A stretch of DNA of 64,000 nucleotides from Ohtaekwangia sp036568665 (GTDB lineage: Bacteria > Bacteroidota > Bacteroidia > Cytophagales > Cyclobacteriaceae): assembly GCF_036568665.1 (NCBI RefSeq), contig NZ_DATCSD010000446.1, positions 3,312 through 67,311 on the forward strand. Reading direction: 5' to 3'. Positions 1 to 8,630 of the stretch are shown here, piece by piece. Position numbers and translations under genes: made by a program. Position 1 is the first letter of the stretch. Every line of letters begins with the position of its first letter. The notes below the pieces were generated by a model. It saw nothing but the letters and a program-made list of their open reading frames with translations. It was not told where the DNA came from and searched no databases.

Positions 1-2
1 TG

Positions 3-107
3 GAACGATTCATCGGCACACAACGTTCGAATGGTTTTGCGGCCATGATCAAACAGATGAAACTATATGCGCTCGCTTTTAAAACCAAAATGGAAGTGAA
101 ATCATGA
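3..107 (+). CDS. sufE: SufE-family Fe-S sulfur acceptor, C-terminal end (partial)
   Basis: This is an open frame entering from the left edge and stopping at TGA 105-107. Its last 34 residues include FIGTQRSNGFAAMIKQMK, which matches the C-terminal helix of SufE proteins, the partners that take sulfur from the cysteine desulfurase SufS. The stop overlaps the ATG of the next gene (ATGA at 104-107), so the two are translationally coupled in a SUF-type Fe-S assembly operon. The catalytic cysteine lies upstream of the window and cannot be checked. Confidence 0.75.
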   Translation, partial: ERFIGTQRSNGFAAMIKQMKLYALAFKTKMEVKS

Positions 108-451
108 GTGAGCAAGTGGAAAATATACAGGTATCAGAAACTTCAATACCCGAACTGCGGGACAAGGTGATACAAGCCATCAAAACGGTTTACGATCCGG
201 AGATTCCAGTGGATGTCTACGAGCTGGGCCTCATCTACGAGATCAATGTATACCCGATCAATAATATTTATGTACAAATGACGCTCACTTCTCCTTCATG
301 CCCATCGGCTGAGGTAATTCCCGGAGAAGTAGAGCAAAAAATTAAAGCCATCGAAGGTGTCAACGATGTGAAAGTTGAAATTACCTTTGACCCACCATAC
401 TCGCAGGACATGATGAGCGAGGCTGCGAAACTTGAACTAGGATTTCTATAA
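104..451 (+). CDS. SufT-like DUF59/MIP18-family Fe-S assembly protein
   Basis: A 115-residue protein of the DUF59 (MIP18/SufT/PaaD-like) family, small cytosolic factors that help mature Fe-S proteins. The family signature is visible: VYDPEIPVDVYELGLIYEI near residues 30-48 and LTSPSCPSAEVIPG near 61-74 with the conserved cysteine. The length is normal for a single-domain member. It starts at ATG 104, overlapping the sufE stop, and is followed 38 nt later by a bacilliredoxin gene. This gene order points to Fe-S cluster assembly or repair. The family call is firm; the exact client protein is not visible from sequence. Confidence 0.88.
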   Translation: MSEQVENIQVSETSIPELRDKVIQAIKTVYDPEIPVDVYELGLIYEINVYPINNIYVQMTLTSPSCPSAEVIPGEVEQKIKAIEGVNDVKVEITFDPPYSQDMMSEAAKLELGFL

Positions 452-489
452 TTTGTTATAATACTATCAGCTTTAACTGACAATAAACT

Positions 490-909
490 ATGTATCCCGA
501 ACAATTAGTAGCACCCATGCGCACCGATCTGACAAGCGCAGGTTTTGCTGAACTAAAAACACCTGAAGAGGTGGATAGCTACCTGAAAAACCAAAAAGGA
601 ACAACCTTGCTGGTAATCAATTCTGTATGTGGCTGTGCAGCAGGTGCTGCCAGACCCGGAGTGAAGTGGGCTTTACAATCTTCATCTAAAAAGCCGAGCA
701 ACCTGGCTACCGTATTTGCTGGTGTTGATAAAGAGGCCGTTTCGAAAGCAAGAGAATATACGCTTCCTTATCCTCCATCATCCCCTTCCATTGCACTTTT
801 CAAAGATGGTGAATTGGTACACTTTGTCGAGCGCCACCACATTGAAGGCAGAAATGCCCAGATGATCGGCCAACACTTAGTAGAAGTGTTCGATGAATTT
901 TGCGAATAA
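490..909 (+). CDS. BrxA/BrxB-family bacilliredoxin
   Basis: A 139-residue thioredoxin-fold protein of the YphP/YqiW (BrxA/BrxB) family. These proteins remove bacillithiol from mixed disulfides on proteins after oxidative stress. The characteristic CGC active site sits at C47-G-C49 in the stretch VINSVCGCAAG, and the N-terminal MYPEQLVAPMR is typical. It follows the SufE/DUF59 pair and is probably in the same operon, which would link cluster assembly with thiol redox repair. It ends just before a strong bidirectional terminator at 932-958. Whether this organism makes bacillithiol cannot be judged here. Confidence 0.9.
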   Translation: MYPEQLVAPMRTDLTSAGFAELKTPEEVDSYLKNQKGTTLLVINSVCGCAAGAARPGVKWALQSSSKKPSNLATVFAGVDKEAVSKAREYTLPYPPSSPSIALFKDGELVHFVERHHIEGRNAQMIGQHLVEVFDEFCE

Positions 910-931
910 GCTATAGATATAGCTGTATATA

Positions 932-958
932 AAAGAAGCGGGCAATACCCGCTTCTTT
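932..958. terminator. Bidirectional intrinsic terminator
   Basis: A perfect 11-bp stem (932-942 with 948-958, GC-rich core GAAGCGGG) closes a 5-nt loop. It is flanked by T-rich sequence on the right (TGTTTTTAT) and A-rich sequence on the left. It lies between the convergent bacilliredoxin and antiporter genes and can serve both. Confidence 0.85.
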
Positions 959-985
959 GTTTTTATACCTTTTTTACCTGAAAAT

Positions 986-2572
986 CTAAGCTGCAGTTTG
1001 CTGATCCAGCATAAGCCTGGTTTCTTCAAGATCGAGTTCGTACTCTATTCTTCGAAGGGCTTCATCTCCAATCTTCCCCTCTCTTCTCATCTGCAAAAGA
1101 TCTTTCCTTTCCTTGTTGAGCAATTCCTGTTGAAGTCTGTGAAACTCATGTATCTCTGCTTCATTCAGTTTTTTCTCTGATTGATCTTTCCGCAGCCGTT
1201 GAATACGGATTTCATATTTTGTTTTGATCTGGTTGAGCACCTCATCACTCAACGACAAAGAGTAATTCTCTTCGATATGCTCAATAACAGAAGATGCAAT
1301 TAATAGTCTTGCTTTCTGTTCTTCTTCCTGGTCTTTTCCATCTGCCTGCAAACCAAACCAATTGATCATCGGCCGCAGAGTAAGTCCTTGTAATACAAGT
1401 GTTGAAAAGATAACACAGAAGGTCAGAAAGATAATAAGATTCCTGTGAGGGAAAGGTTCTGTTCCTCTGCCGGTAAGAGGCAGTGCTAATGCAGCAGCCA
1501 AGGATACAACGCCACGCATACCCGACCATGCTACAATGGTAGTCAGTTTAAGATTTACTTCAGGCTCACGCTTACGAATCTTTTTACTGATCCGAGGTAT
1601 ATACGTGCCGGGATATACCCAGATGATGCGGCCGACAATTACTGCTATACTTATAATGATTGCATACTTCCAAGCCCAAAAAGAATTGTCTCCTAAATTT
1701 CGAATGATCTCCGGAAGCTGTAACCCGATAAGAATAAAGATGACTCCATTCAAAATGAACAACACCGTATTCCACGAGCCATACGCCTGAAGTCTGGTTT
1801 GCTGTGAGAACACCTCGCTGGAATTCCAACTCACATATAAACCGGAAGCGACTACAGCCAATACCCCGGAAATATGTATGGACTCCGCACCCAGGTAAGC
1901 TACAAAGGGTGCCAGAAAAGTAAGGGTTGTATCAGTAGTCGGGTTGTCGGGAGTAAATTTATGTATCCACTTGAATATCCATCCCACTAGAAGTCCCAAT
2001 ACAATTCCACCAAGTGCTACAACAAAGAATTGCACACTGGCATCCCACACACTAAATACTCCGGTGGTTACTGCTACAACGGCATATCTATACGCAATCA
2101 AACCAGTTGCATCATTCACCAGGCTCTCTCCTTCTAATATAGTGATAACACGCTTGGGTACACTCAAGCCCTTGATGGCGGCTGCCGCAGCGACAGCATC
2201 TGGCGGAGAAATGATTGCACCCAATACAAAAGCTTCTGCCCAATTAAAACCTGGTATAACCATATGCGCCACCCAGGCAACCGCGCAGGTAGTAAAGATC
2301 ACACACCCTGTAGCGAGTAGAATGATGGGACGCTTGGCTGCTTTAAAATCCGGCCACGAAGTATTCCAGGCCGAAGCATAAAGCACAGGGGGAAGAAAGA
2401 CAAGAAAGACAATATCAGGATCGAGCGAGATGGAAGGCAAGCCCGGTATCATCCCGATCAGGATACCCGCCACTACCAATAATATAGGATACGGTATCTT
2501 GATCCGGTCAGTCACCTCCGCCAGGGCAGTGACTACGGCAAGCAATACAATAACGGTAGCAATATTTTGCAT
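986..2572 (-). CDS. Na+/H+ antiporter, CPA1 family
   Basis: A 528-residue inner-membrane cation/proton antiporter of the CPA1 (NhaP/YjcE-like) type. About 11-12 hydrophobic segments span residues 5-410, including the hallmark stretches GAIISPPDAVAAAA (about 118-131) with the ion-binding aspartate and EGESLVNDATGL. A charged cytoplasmic tail of about 110 residues (from about 415, rich in E, K and R, likely helical) follows, as in many regulated CPA1 exchangers. The gene is monocistronic in appearance, with 31 nt to the next minus-strand gene upstream. The likely role is pH and Na+ homeostasis; the exact ion preference cannot be read from sequence. Confidence 0.9.
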   Translation of the reverse strand: MQNIATVIVLLAVVTALAEVTDRIKIPYPILLVVAGILIGMIPGLPSISLDPDIVFLVFLPPVLYASAWNTSWPDFKAAKRPIILLATGCVIFTTCAVAWVAHMVIPGFNWAEAFVLGAIISPPDAVAAAAAIKGLSVPKRVITILEGESLVNDATGLIAYRYAVVAVTTGVFSVWDASVQFFVVALGGIVLGLLVGWIFKWIHKFTPDNPTTDTTLTFLAPFVAYLGAESIHISGVLAVVASGLYVSWNSSEVFSQQTRLQAYGSWNTVLFILNGVIFILIGLQLPEIIRNLGDNSFWAWKYAIIISIAVIVGRIIWVYPGTYIPRISKKIRKREPEVNLKLTTIVAWSGMRGVVSLAAALALPLTGRGTEPFPHRNLIIFLTFCVIFSTLVLQGLTLRPMINWFGLQADGKDQEEEQKARLLIASSVIEHIEENYSLSLSDEVLNQIKTKYEIRIQRLRKDQSEKKLNEAEIHEFHRLQQELLNKERKDLLQMRREGKIGDEALRRIEYELDLEETRLMLDQQTAA

Positions 2573-2603
2573 GCAGTGGGATTAACAAAAAGCAGAGTTA
2601 AAG

Positions 2604-3524
2604 TTAATAACTGAACCTGGTCAGAAACTCTTCCAGTTCTTCTTTCAGTGGCTGGTCGTTCACCACGCCTAAAAGCTTATTTACTTCCGGGTTTACTTTT
2701 ACATTCAGCTCGTGTAAACGAAGATGCTGGTTAATAAAAATAAACTCGAGCGGTGGAATAAGCTCCTTCAACGCATCCAATATATCAATTACTTTCAAAT
2801 TGCGTTCAACAAGGTTGTATGTTCCGTTGCCTAGTTGGGCAGTGAGAAGGTTGGCCAATGCTCGGGCCGCCCTATCCACATGAATGAATGTTCGGGATTG
2901 TTTGCCATCGCCCTGTATAGTGATGAGCTTGGAAAAATTGGCTTCGAAGGCAAACTTGTTGATAACGGCATCAAAACGCATACTCCGGCTATAGCCGTAT
3001 ACATTTCCGCAGCGCATAATATAGGTATCAATTTTTCCAGCCAGCCTGCGAACGTGTTCTTCTCCTCTTAATTTAGAGATAGCATATAACGTCTGTGGAT
3101 CCGGAGCCGTGTTTTCATCAGCCGCTTCTTTGGAAGAACCATATACTCCCGTGCTGCTGGTATAGATAAAGCGCTTTACATTACTTTCTTCAACAGCATA
3201 AACCAGTTCGGCTGTGCCCCAGTGATTTACCTGTTCGTATGAATGCGCATCGGCATTGGCAAAAGGAGTCGTTACTTTGGCCGCCAGGTGATATACTACA
3301 TCTATACCCTTCAGTACTTTTCGAAGGGCGCGCGAATCCAGCAACTCACCTTTTACGAACGTGATCTTGGTATAATTCTGCAACCGCAGTCCCAGAAACA
3401 TATTGTAGTTGGGCCTACTCAGATTATCGTATACTATTACTTGCTCTACTTCTGGTTTTGCTATTAACGCACTGATCAGCTCAGTGCCTATATATCCGGC
3501 ACCTCCGGTAACTAATACTTTCAT
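2604..3524 (-). CDS. NAD-dependent epimerase/dehydratase (extended SDR)
   Basis: A 306-residue extended short-chain dehydrogenase/reductase acting on a nucleotide sugar or similar substrate. The Rossmann glycine motif is TGGAGYIG (6-13), the catalytic pair is Y147-x3-K151 (YAISK), and the upstream Ser/Thr lies in IYTSSTGVYG (120-129). The C-terminal part is typical of UDP-sugar epimerases, but no substrate-defining signature was recognised. It starts 13 nt after the stop of cysH and is probably co-transcribed with it, an unusual partnership since no other sulfate-assimilation gene is visible. Substrate unknown. Confidence 0.82.
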   Translation of the reverse strand: MKVLVTGGAGYIGTELISALIAKPEVEQVIVYDNLSRPNYNMFLGLRLQNYTKITFVKGELLDSRALRKVLKGIDVVYHLAAKVTTPFANADAHSYEQVNHWGTAELVYAVEESNVKRFIYTSSTGVYGSSKEAADENTAPDPQTLYAISKLRGEEHVRRLAGKIDTYIMRCGNVYGYSRSMRFDAVINKFAFEANFSKLITIQGDGKQSRTFIHVDRAARALANLLTAQLGNGTYNLVERNLKVIDILDALKELIPPLEFIFINQHLRLHELNVKVNPEVNKLLGVVNDQPLKEELEEFLTRFSY

Positions 3525-3537
3525 CTTTGAATTAATA

Positions 3538-4194
3538 CTACTTGTTGATCAAATCCGTATGCAGGCCGCATTCTACCTTGTTCATACCGAACCAGCGAGC
3601 TTCACGCTCCTGCATTTCAGGGTCTAATTTACGGGTACACGGCTCACAACCTATACTGATATATCCTTTTTCTTCCAATGGATGTTTGGGAAGATTGTAT
3701 TCCTTTTGATACTGCCAGATCATCTTGGCGTTCCAGTCGAGCATCGGGTGAAAGCGCGTACATCCATGCTTGGCTGGCTGCTCTACTTTCATCGCGGCAC
3801 GCACAGCACTTTGATCGGCACGCACACCGTTGATCCATACATCATGCGAAAGCAGGATGGCATCCGTTGGTTGGGTCTTGTTGAGATAGCAGCAATGATC
3901 CGGATCGGAAGTAAAGAGCAAACGTCCATCGGCATCGCGCTGCATAAACTTGGGCACATCGGACTTGAGATCAATGATATTCAATCCGAATTGCTCACCG
4001 ATGTAGTCTCTGAACTGCACCGTCTCCGGAAAATGATACCCGGTGTTGATGAAGTATATCGGTATAGACTTATCGATCCTGCTCAGGATATGGAGCAGCA
4101 CCAGGCTATGCGACTGAAACGATGAAGTTGTAAAAAGTTTCTTGCCATCAGCCTTATATTCTTCCAGTTTAGCTTTAATCTCCTCGAATTTCAC
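3538..4194 (-). CDS. cysH: Phosphoadenylyl/adenylyl-sulfate reductase
   Basis: A 218-residue CysH-family reductase that turns APS/PAPS into sulfite in assimilatory sulfate reduction. The cysteines of the [4Fe-4S] form are all present: C101-C102 and C183-x2-C186 (IGCEPCTR). By family knowledge this suggests APS-type rather than cluster-free PAPS-type enzymes. The catalytic cysteine is C209 in ECGLH near the C terminus. The substrate P-loop-like segment is TTSSFQSHS (22-30). The start is GTG at 4194, since an in-frame TAA lies just upstream. It is the first gene of a two-gene unit with the SDR enzyme and diverges from the SprB-like gene. Confidence 0.9.
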   Translation of the reverse strand: MKFEEIKAKLEEYKADGKKLFTTSSFQSHSLVLLHILSRIDKSIPIYFINTGYHFPETVQFRDYIGEQFGLNIIDLKSDVPKFMQRDADGRLLFTSDPDHCCYLNKTQPTDAILLSHDVWINGVRADQSAVRAAMKVEQPAKHGCTRFHPMLDWNAKMIWQYQKEYNLPKHPLEEKGYISIGCEPCTRKLDPEMQEREARWFGMNKVECGLHTDLINK

Positions 4195-4316
4195 TGCAAC
4201 TTATCGGTTAAGTAAAACAATCTAACTACTTAATAATCAAAATAACACAGAAAGAATAGTAAATCATTACTTTATAGGATATATTCGGTTAACCTTAATC
4301 CTAAAACCTTTCTACC

Positions 4317-6464
4317 TTGAGCCCTAAATATCGCGTTCTTTTAGCAGTATTGCTCACACTGCTGGCGATTTGTAGCCAGGCCGTGTTTGGGCAAACCAAA
4401 ATTGTTCAGAAAATAGTTCACATTAACCAGCAAACGGTTAATGTTTCCCTCGACAAGCTTACACCTAAAGATTGTCAGGCAGGAGCCGGCAGCATCACTA
4501 TTACTGTAACCGGTGGATCAGGTAAGTATACTTACAACTGGTCGGGCCCCGCAGGCTTTACCTCAAACCTTGAAGACCTCACCAACCTTAACTCCGGCAC
4601 CTATACCCTTCAACTGAAAGATGGTGGCGATTGTATATATACCCGGTCATGGGAAGTACAATCAACCTGTGCGGCCACTTGCCAGTTGCTGGACATTGCC
4701 ACTGTAACACAATCCAAAACCTGTAGCTCCAGCGATGGATCTATAAAAGTTACTATCAACGGAGGCTCCGGATCTTACTCCTATCTCTGGTATAATAAGA
4801 ACTTCAACATCGTCGGTAATACAAAAGACCTGGCGGGTGTTGCTCCAGGCACTTATTACCTGGAAGTTACTGACCTCAAGAACACGGGTTGCACTACCAT
4901 GTTCTACTATTACATTGAATCGGCACTGAAAGTAAGTTATACTTCAACCAGTAACAGCAAATGTGCTTCTCCTTTTACTGGGGGTATCTCGGCTATCGTT
5001 ACGGGTGGTTCCGGTAATTATTCATACCAATGGCAATACCCGGATGGCACGAAAGTGACCAATACCGCAGCTTCGATCACCGGTTTACGAGGCGGCAATT
5101 ATATACTGACTGTCAAGGATAAAACTCAGGACTGCACGGTTGATCAGTATATTTACCTATCCAACACATCGGCCGCCACATTGGCTATAGCGGAGAAGAT
5201 TACTCCTTCAACACATTGTGCTCCAGGCAACGGAAGTATTGATATTACCGTAAGCAATGGTTCCGGTAATTATACCTATACCTGGTATAATCAGTCGACT
5301 GGCACATTTGCCAGCAGTACAGAAGATATTACCAATGTTACCGCCTCTACCTACAGTGCCTATGTGCTGGACAATACTTCGGGATGCTCGGCAAACAAGC
5401 AGTTTGTTGTTGCCGACAGAACACAGGTACCTTCATTTACTTTCACCAAAACCGATAACACGTTGTGCTCCACTCCTTTCAATGGCGCTATTGATCTTAA
5501 TCCCGGAGCAAGCAACGACTACACCATACGCTGGAGTAATGGTGTAACCACAGAAGATATAGCAGGGCTGTCACCTGGTAATTACGGAGTATCCGTAACC
5601 GATAAAAGTACCGGATGCGTAGCCACTATTGATGCTTCGGGCAATCAGGCAATTATCATTGCGGATAAATCAGAGCAACCTTTATCAGTTACTATTGATG
5701 CTACTACGAATAACACACATTGTATAGCTCCTTCCGGATCTATTCAAACAACCATAGCATCGCCAGCCGCTCCTGTTACTATCACCTGGACTGGTCCGGA
5801 TGGTTATACAGCAAACCTGGAAGACATTAATAGTTTAACCGGTGGCGATTATATACTTACTGCTTCCATACAGTGCAACACAGCTCCGGTAATAGACACG
5901 AAAGAGATCGTAATTCAAACACGATCAGCCATTGAGCTTGACCTGCTCACAATCATTACCGATCGCGATAACAACCTCGATCCATCCGGCATCACCATCA
6001 TCAAGATGCCAAAGAGCGGAGCAGTGGCTTCGATCACGGCCGATTATAAGCTGAATATACAGTACAAAGAATCTTTCTCCGGCATTGATAACCTTACTAT
6101 ACAGGCATGCGACCTGATGAAAGCGTGTTCGGAGAATATCATTACGATCGATGTAAAGTCGTTGAGCGAGATGAATCAGAAGAGCCAGATTGTAGTATAT
6201 AATGCAGTGGCTCCCAAAAGCATAGGCGACAATAGATTCATGCGCATTGAATATCTGCCGCCGGTCGATAACCGTGTTTCTATTTTTAACCGATGGGGCG
6301 ATAAAGTGTTTGAAGTACAGAATTATACCAATGATCTTCCGGGAAAGCGCTTCGAAGGAATGAACGATCATGGTAAAGATCTGCCGAGTGGTACCTACTT
6401 CTATAAGATCGAGTTTGCTGATGCCTCCTCTCCTGTAACCGGATATCTTTCATTAAAGCAGTAA
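4317..6464 (+). CDS. SprB-repeat protein with T9SS type B (gliding-associated) C-terminal domain
   Basis: A 715-residue exported surface protein. A signal peptide covers about residues 1-25 (hydrophobic core LLAVLLTLLAICSQAVFG). Six SprB/PKD-like repeats of about 80-90 residues follow, each with Cys, GGSGxYxYxW, LxxGxYxLxVxD and a second Cys. A cadherin-like stretch comes next (about 545-615, ITDRDNN to ENIITIDV). The C terminus (about 645-715, NRVSIFNRWGDKVFE to PSGTYFYKIEF) is the type B sorting domain used by the type IX secretion system. The start is TTG at 4317, the only candidate after an in-frame TAA at 4302. It lies 4 nt from a SprF-like gene, the usual pairing for T9SS-B cargo. Likely role: surface adhesion or motility. 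Confidence 0.88.
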   Translation: MSPKYRVLLAVLLTLLAICSQAVFGQTKIVQKIVHINQQTVNVSLDKLTPKDCQAGAGSITITVTGGSGKYTYNWSGPAGFTSNLEDLTNLNSGTYTLQLKDGGDCIYTRSWEVQSTCAATCQLLDIATVTQSKTCSSSDGSIKVTINGGSGSYSYLWYNKNFNIVGNTKDLAGVAPGTYYLEVTDLKNTGCTTMFYYYIESALKVSYTSTSNSKCASPFTGGISAIVTGGSGNYSYQWQYPDGTKVTNTAASITGLRGGNYILTVKDKTQDCTVDQYIYLSNTSAATLAIAEKITPSTHCAPGNGSIDITVSNGSGNYTYTWYNQSTGTFASSTEDITNVTASTYSAYVLDNTSGCSANKQFVVADRTQVPSFTFTKTDNTLCSTPFNGAIDLNPGASNDYTIRWSNGVTTEDIAGLSPGNYGVSVTDKSTGCVATIDASGNQAIIIADKSEQPLSVTIDATTNNTHCIAPSGSIQTTIASPAAPVTITWTGPDGYTANLEDINSLTGGDYILTASIQCNTAPVIDTKEIVIQTRSAIELDLLTIITDRDNNLDPSGITIIKMPKSGAVASITADYKLNIQYKESFSGIDNLTIQACDLMKACSENIITIDVKSLSEMNQKSQIVVYNAVAPKSIGDNRFMRIEYLPPVDNRVSIFNRWGDKVFEVQNYTNDLPGKRFEGMNDHGKDLPSGTYFYKIEFADASSPVTGYLSLKQ

Positions 6465-6468
6465 GCGC

Positions 6469-7389
6469 ATGAAGTACCTCTACCTGACCCTGCTCCTGGG
6501 AATTTACCACAAAACTTTTTCCCAGGGAGACCCGCTCTATGCGCAATACCTCAACAATCCGCTGGTGATCAATCCTGCCTATACCGGGTTGAATAACAAC
6601 TTCAATGCATCGGTATCATATCGCAAGCAATGGAGTAATTTTGATGGCAGCCCTACTACGTTTAATGTAAGCATGCATTCATCCGTGAGTCGAAACAAGA
6701 TGGGACTCGGCATATTACTGGTTCAGGATAAAACCGGAGTGAACAAAAATACCGAAGCCTATACTACTTATGCTTACCGGCTTAAGTTAAATACCATGCA
6801 GCTATCCTTTGGTATACAGGCGGGCTTCATCAACTTCAGAACCAACAACGATGCACTCAATGCTTACGATCCGTCTGACCCTGCTTTTAGCAACAATCTG
6901 AATATTACCAAGCTCAGCTTCGGAGCGGGTATTATACTCAGCAGCGAACAATTCTTTGCAGGCTTGTCAGTTCCGCGCATGCTTCGCTCTACCATAGTAC
7001 TATCAGACGATAACACGAACGAATCTGTAAAAGCAGAACTATACGATCAGCATTACTATGGAACCCTGTCCTATATGTTCTACCTTTCGCCTCGCGTACG
7101 CTTTAAGCCTTCATGTCTTGTAAAATATATTCCGGGTGCTCCAGTATCGGTTGACTATACGGCAGCGATCAACCTGGATCAGAAATATTCAGCGGGTCTA
7201 TTTACCCGTAATGCCAACACGTTTGGTTTTTTAGTACAGCTCAGGTTTGCAAGTGCTTATCGGTTCGGATATGTATTCGAAGTACCCACAGGCAACTCTG
7301 TCGGCACACGCTTCAATACACATGAAGTTACTTTAGGATTGAACCTGGCTGTTTTTGGTTTTCAAACCACTACACTTTCTAATTTTTAG
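6469..7389 (+). CDS. PorP/SprF-family T9SS outer-membrane protein
   Basis: A 306-residue outer-membrane beta-barrel protein of the PorP/SprF family. It begins with a short signal peptide (MKYLYLTLLLGIYHKTFSQ) and the family opening GDPLYAQYLNNPLVINPAYTG. Alternating hydrophobic strands follow. SprF-type members assist secretion or surface anchoring of the type B cargo encoded next door, and this one begins 4 nt after the SprB-like gene's stop. The cargo/partner relation is inferred from adjacency and family knowledge. Confidence 0.9.
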   Translation: MKYLYLTLLLGIYHKTFSQGDPLYAQYLNNPLVINPAYTGLNNNFNASVSYRKQWSNFDGSPTTFNVSMHSSVSRNKMGLGILLVQDKTGVNKNTEAYTTYAYRLKLNTMQLSFGIQAGFINFRTNNDALNAYDPSDPAFSNNLNITKLSFGAGIILSSEQFFAGLSVPRMLRSTIVLSDDNTNESVKAELYDQHYYGTLSYMFYLSPRVRFKPSCLVKYIPGAPVSVDYTAAINLDQKYSAGLFTRNANTFGFLVQLRFASAYRFGYVFEVPTGNSVGTRFNTHEVTLGLNLAVFGFQTTTLSNF

Positions 7390-7460
7390 TAACCGGTAAT
7401 TTTGCCGATTAAAAATTCTACACTGAACCTTTTAACCCTAAACCTGTTTACCTTTATGAC

Positions 7461-7871
7461 ATGAAGATTAAGGTATCGAGGAAGGAACATTTTAACGCAG
7501 CTCATCGACTTTTCAATTCCGAGTGGTCTTCGGAGAAAAATCAGCAAGTGTTTGGCAAGTGTAACAATCCCAATTTTCACGGGCACAACTACGAACTGAT
7601 TGTAAGCGTTACAGGAGAACCTGACCCGGCTACCGGTTATGTGTATGACATGAAAGTGTTGAGTGATTTGATCAAGGAACATGTGTTGATTAAGTTCGAT
7701 CACCGTAACCTGAATCTTGATCTTGACTATTTTAAAGAACTAAACCCGACTGCCGAAAATATAGCCATCGTTATCTGGAGAATACTTCGGCAACAGATTG
7801 ATTCTAAGTTTGAATTGAAAATTACTTTGTATGAGACAGAAAGGAATTTCGTTGAATATCCAATCAGCTAA
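7461..7871 (+). CDS. queD: 6-carboxy-tetrahydropterin synthase / 6-pyruvoyl-tetrahydropterin synthase family
   Basis: A 136-residue QueD/PTPS-family enzyme that converts 7,8-dihydroneopterin triphosphate in queuosine or pterin synthesis. The zinc ligands H15 (FNAAHRLF) and H40/H42 (NFHGHNYEL) are present, as are catalytic C34 (GKCNNPNFHGH) and the D80-H81 pair (FDHRNLN). It sits directly before folE, which supplies its substrate, and the two reading frames overlap if folE starts at 7831. The small size and intact CNNPNFHGHNY motif fit bacterial members. Whether the product goes to queuosine or to another pterin cannot be decided here. Confidence 0.88.
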   Translation: MKIKVSRKEHFNAAHRLFNSEWSSEKNQQVFGKCNNPNFHGHNYELIVSVTGEPDPATGYVYDMKVLSDLIKEHVLIKFDHRNLNLDLDYFKELNPTAENIAIVIWRILRQQIDSKFELKITLYETERNFVEYPIS

Positions 7872-8514
7872 TGATGGAGACTTTTCAGAAGACCACGTAG
7901 GTACTTCTGCCGAAACTCCTCTCCGTCCGGATGCATTCGACATGGATGATGAGGAAAAGATCGAGAAGATTGAAAATCATTTTCGCGAGATCATGACTAT
8001 ACTGGGTCTTGATCTTACTGACGACAGCCTCAATGGTACACCGCGCAGAGTCGCCAAGATGTATGTGAAAGAAGTATTCAGCGGTCTCAATCCAAAAAAT
8101 CGTCCGCACTCTCGATTATTTGATAACAAGTATAATTATGATCAGATGCTCGTGGAGAAAGACATTACGTTTTACTCTCACTGCGAACATCATTTTGTAC
8201 CTATATATGGCAAAGCCCACGTGGCTTACTTCTCCAGCGGTAAAGTAATTGGTCTCTCCAAGATCAATCGTATCGTTCAATATTTCTCCAAACGTCCTCA
8301 GGTACAGGAGCGTCTCACTGTTCAGATCGGCAAAGAAATGCAGCGCGTGCTGCAGACTGAAGATGTAGGTGTTGTGATCGATGCCAACCACATGTGCGTA
8401 GCATCTCGTGGTGTAGGCGACACAAATAGTAAAACCGGCACAGCCTATTTTTCAGGTAAGTTCAAAGACGAAAACATCAAAAGAGAGTTCCTGAATTATA
8501 TAAACAGCAAATAA
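7831..8514 (+). CDS. folE: GTP cyclohydrolase I
   Basis: A 227-residue FolE enzyme (type IA), making 7,8-dihydroneopterin triphosphate from GTP for folate, pterin and queuosine pathways. The zinc ligands C118, H121 (SHCEHHF) and C189 (HMCVASRG) are intact, as is the conserved GTPRRVAKMY (69-78). The start is uncertain. ATG 7831 overlaps the end of queD by 41 nt, TTG 7852 is a second option, and the next in-frame ATG (about 7942) would remove a poorly conserved leader and leave the core intact. The overlap suggests translational coupling with queD. Confidence 0.93.
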   Translation: MRQKGISLNIQSANDGDFSEDHVGTSAETPLRPDAFDMDDEEKIEKIENHFREIMTILGLDLTDDSLNGTPRRVAKMYVKEVFSGLNPKNRPHSRLFDNKYNYDQMLVEKDITFYSHCEHHFVPIYGKAHVAYFSSGKVIGLSKINRIVQYFSKRPQVQERLTVQIGKEMQRVLQTEDVGVVIDANHMCVASRGVGDTNSKTGTAYFSGKFKDENIKREFLNYINSK

Positions 8515-8523
8515 TAGGGATAA

Positions 8524-8556
8524 CCGGTACCGATTTCCATATAGGTGTTGTACCGG
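8524..8556. promoter_or_regulatory. Inverted repeat upstream of MarR gene (possible operator)
   Basis: CCGGTAC (8524-8530) and GTACCGG (8550-8556) form a perfect 7-bp inverted repeat with a 19-nt spacer, just after folE and about 75 nt ahead of the MarR gene start. No T-run follows, so it is a poor terminator. An autoregulatory operator or an mRNA hairpin are the alternatives. Confidence 0.3.
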
Positions 8557-8630
8557 ATTATTAAGGTATTCTGTCTGGCGGATTTCTTTAATGCCTACTT
8601 TGGGTGTCTAAACCCAGAAACCCCCGCTAT

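Noticed and set aside
8604..8630. GTG at 8604 as start of the MarR gene
   Set aside because: The added residues are unlike the family and a good ATG follows at 8631.
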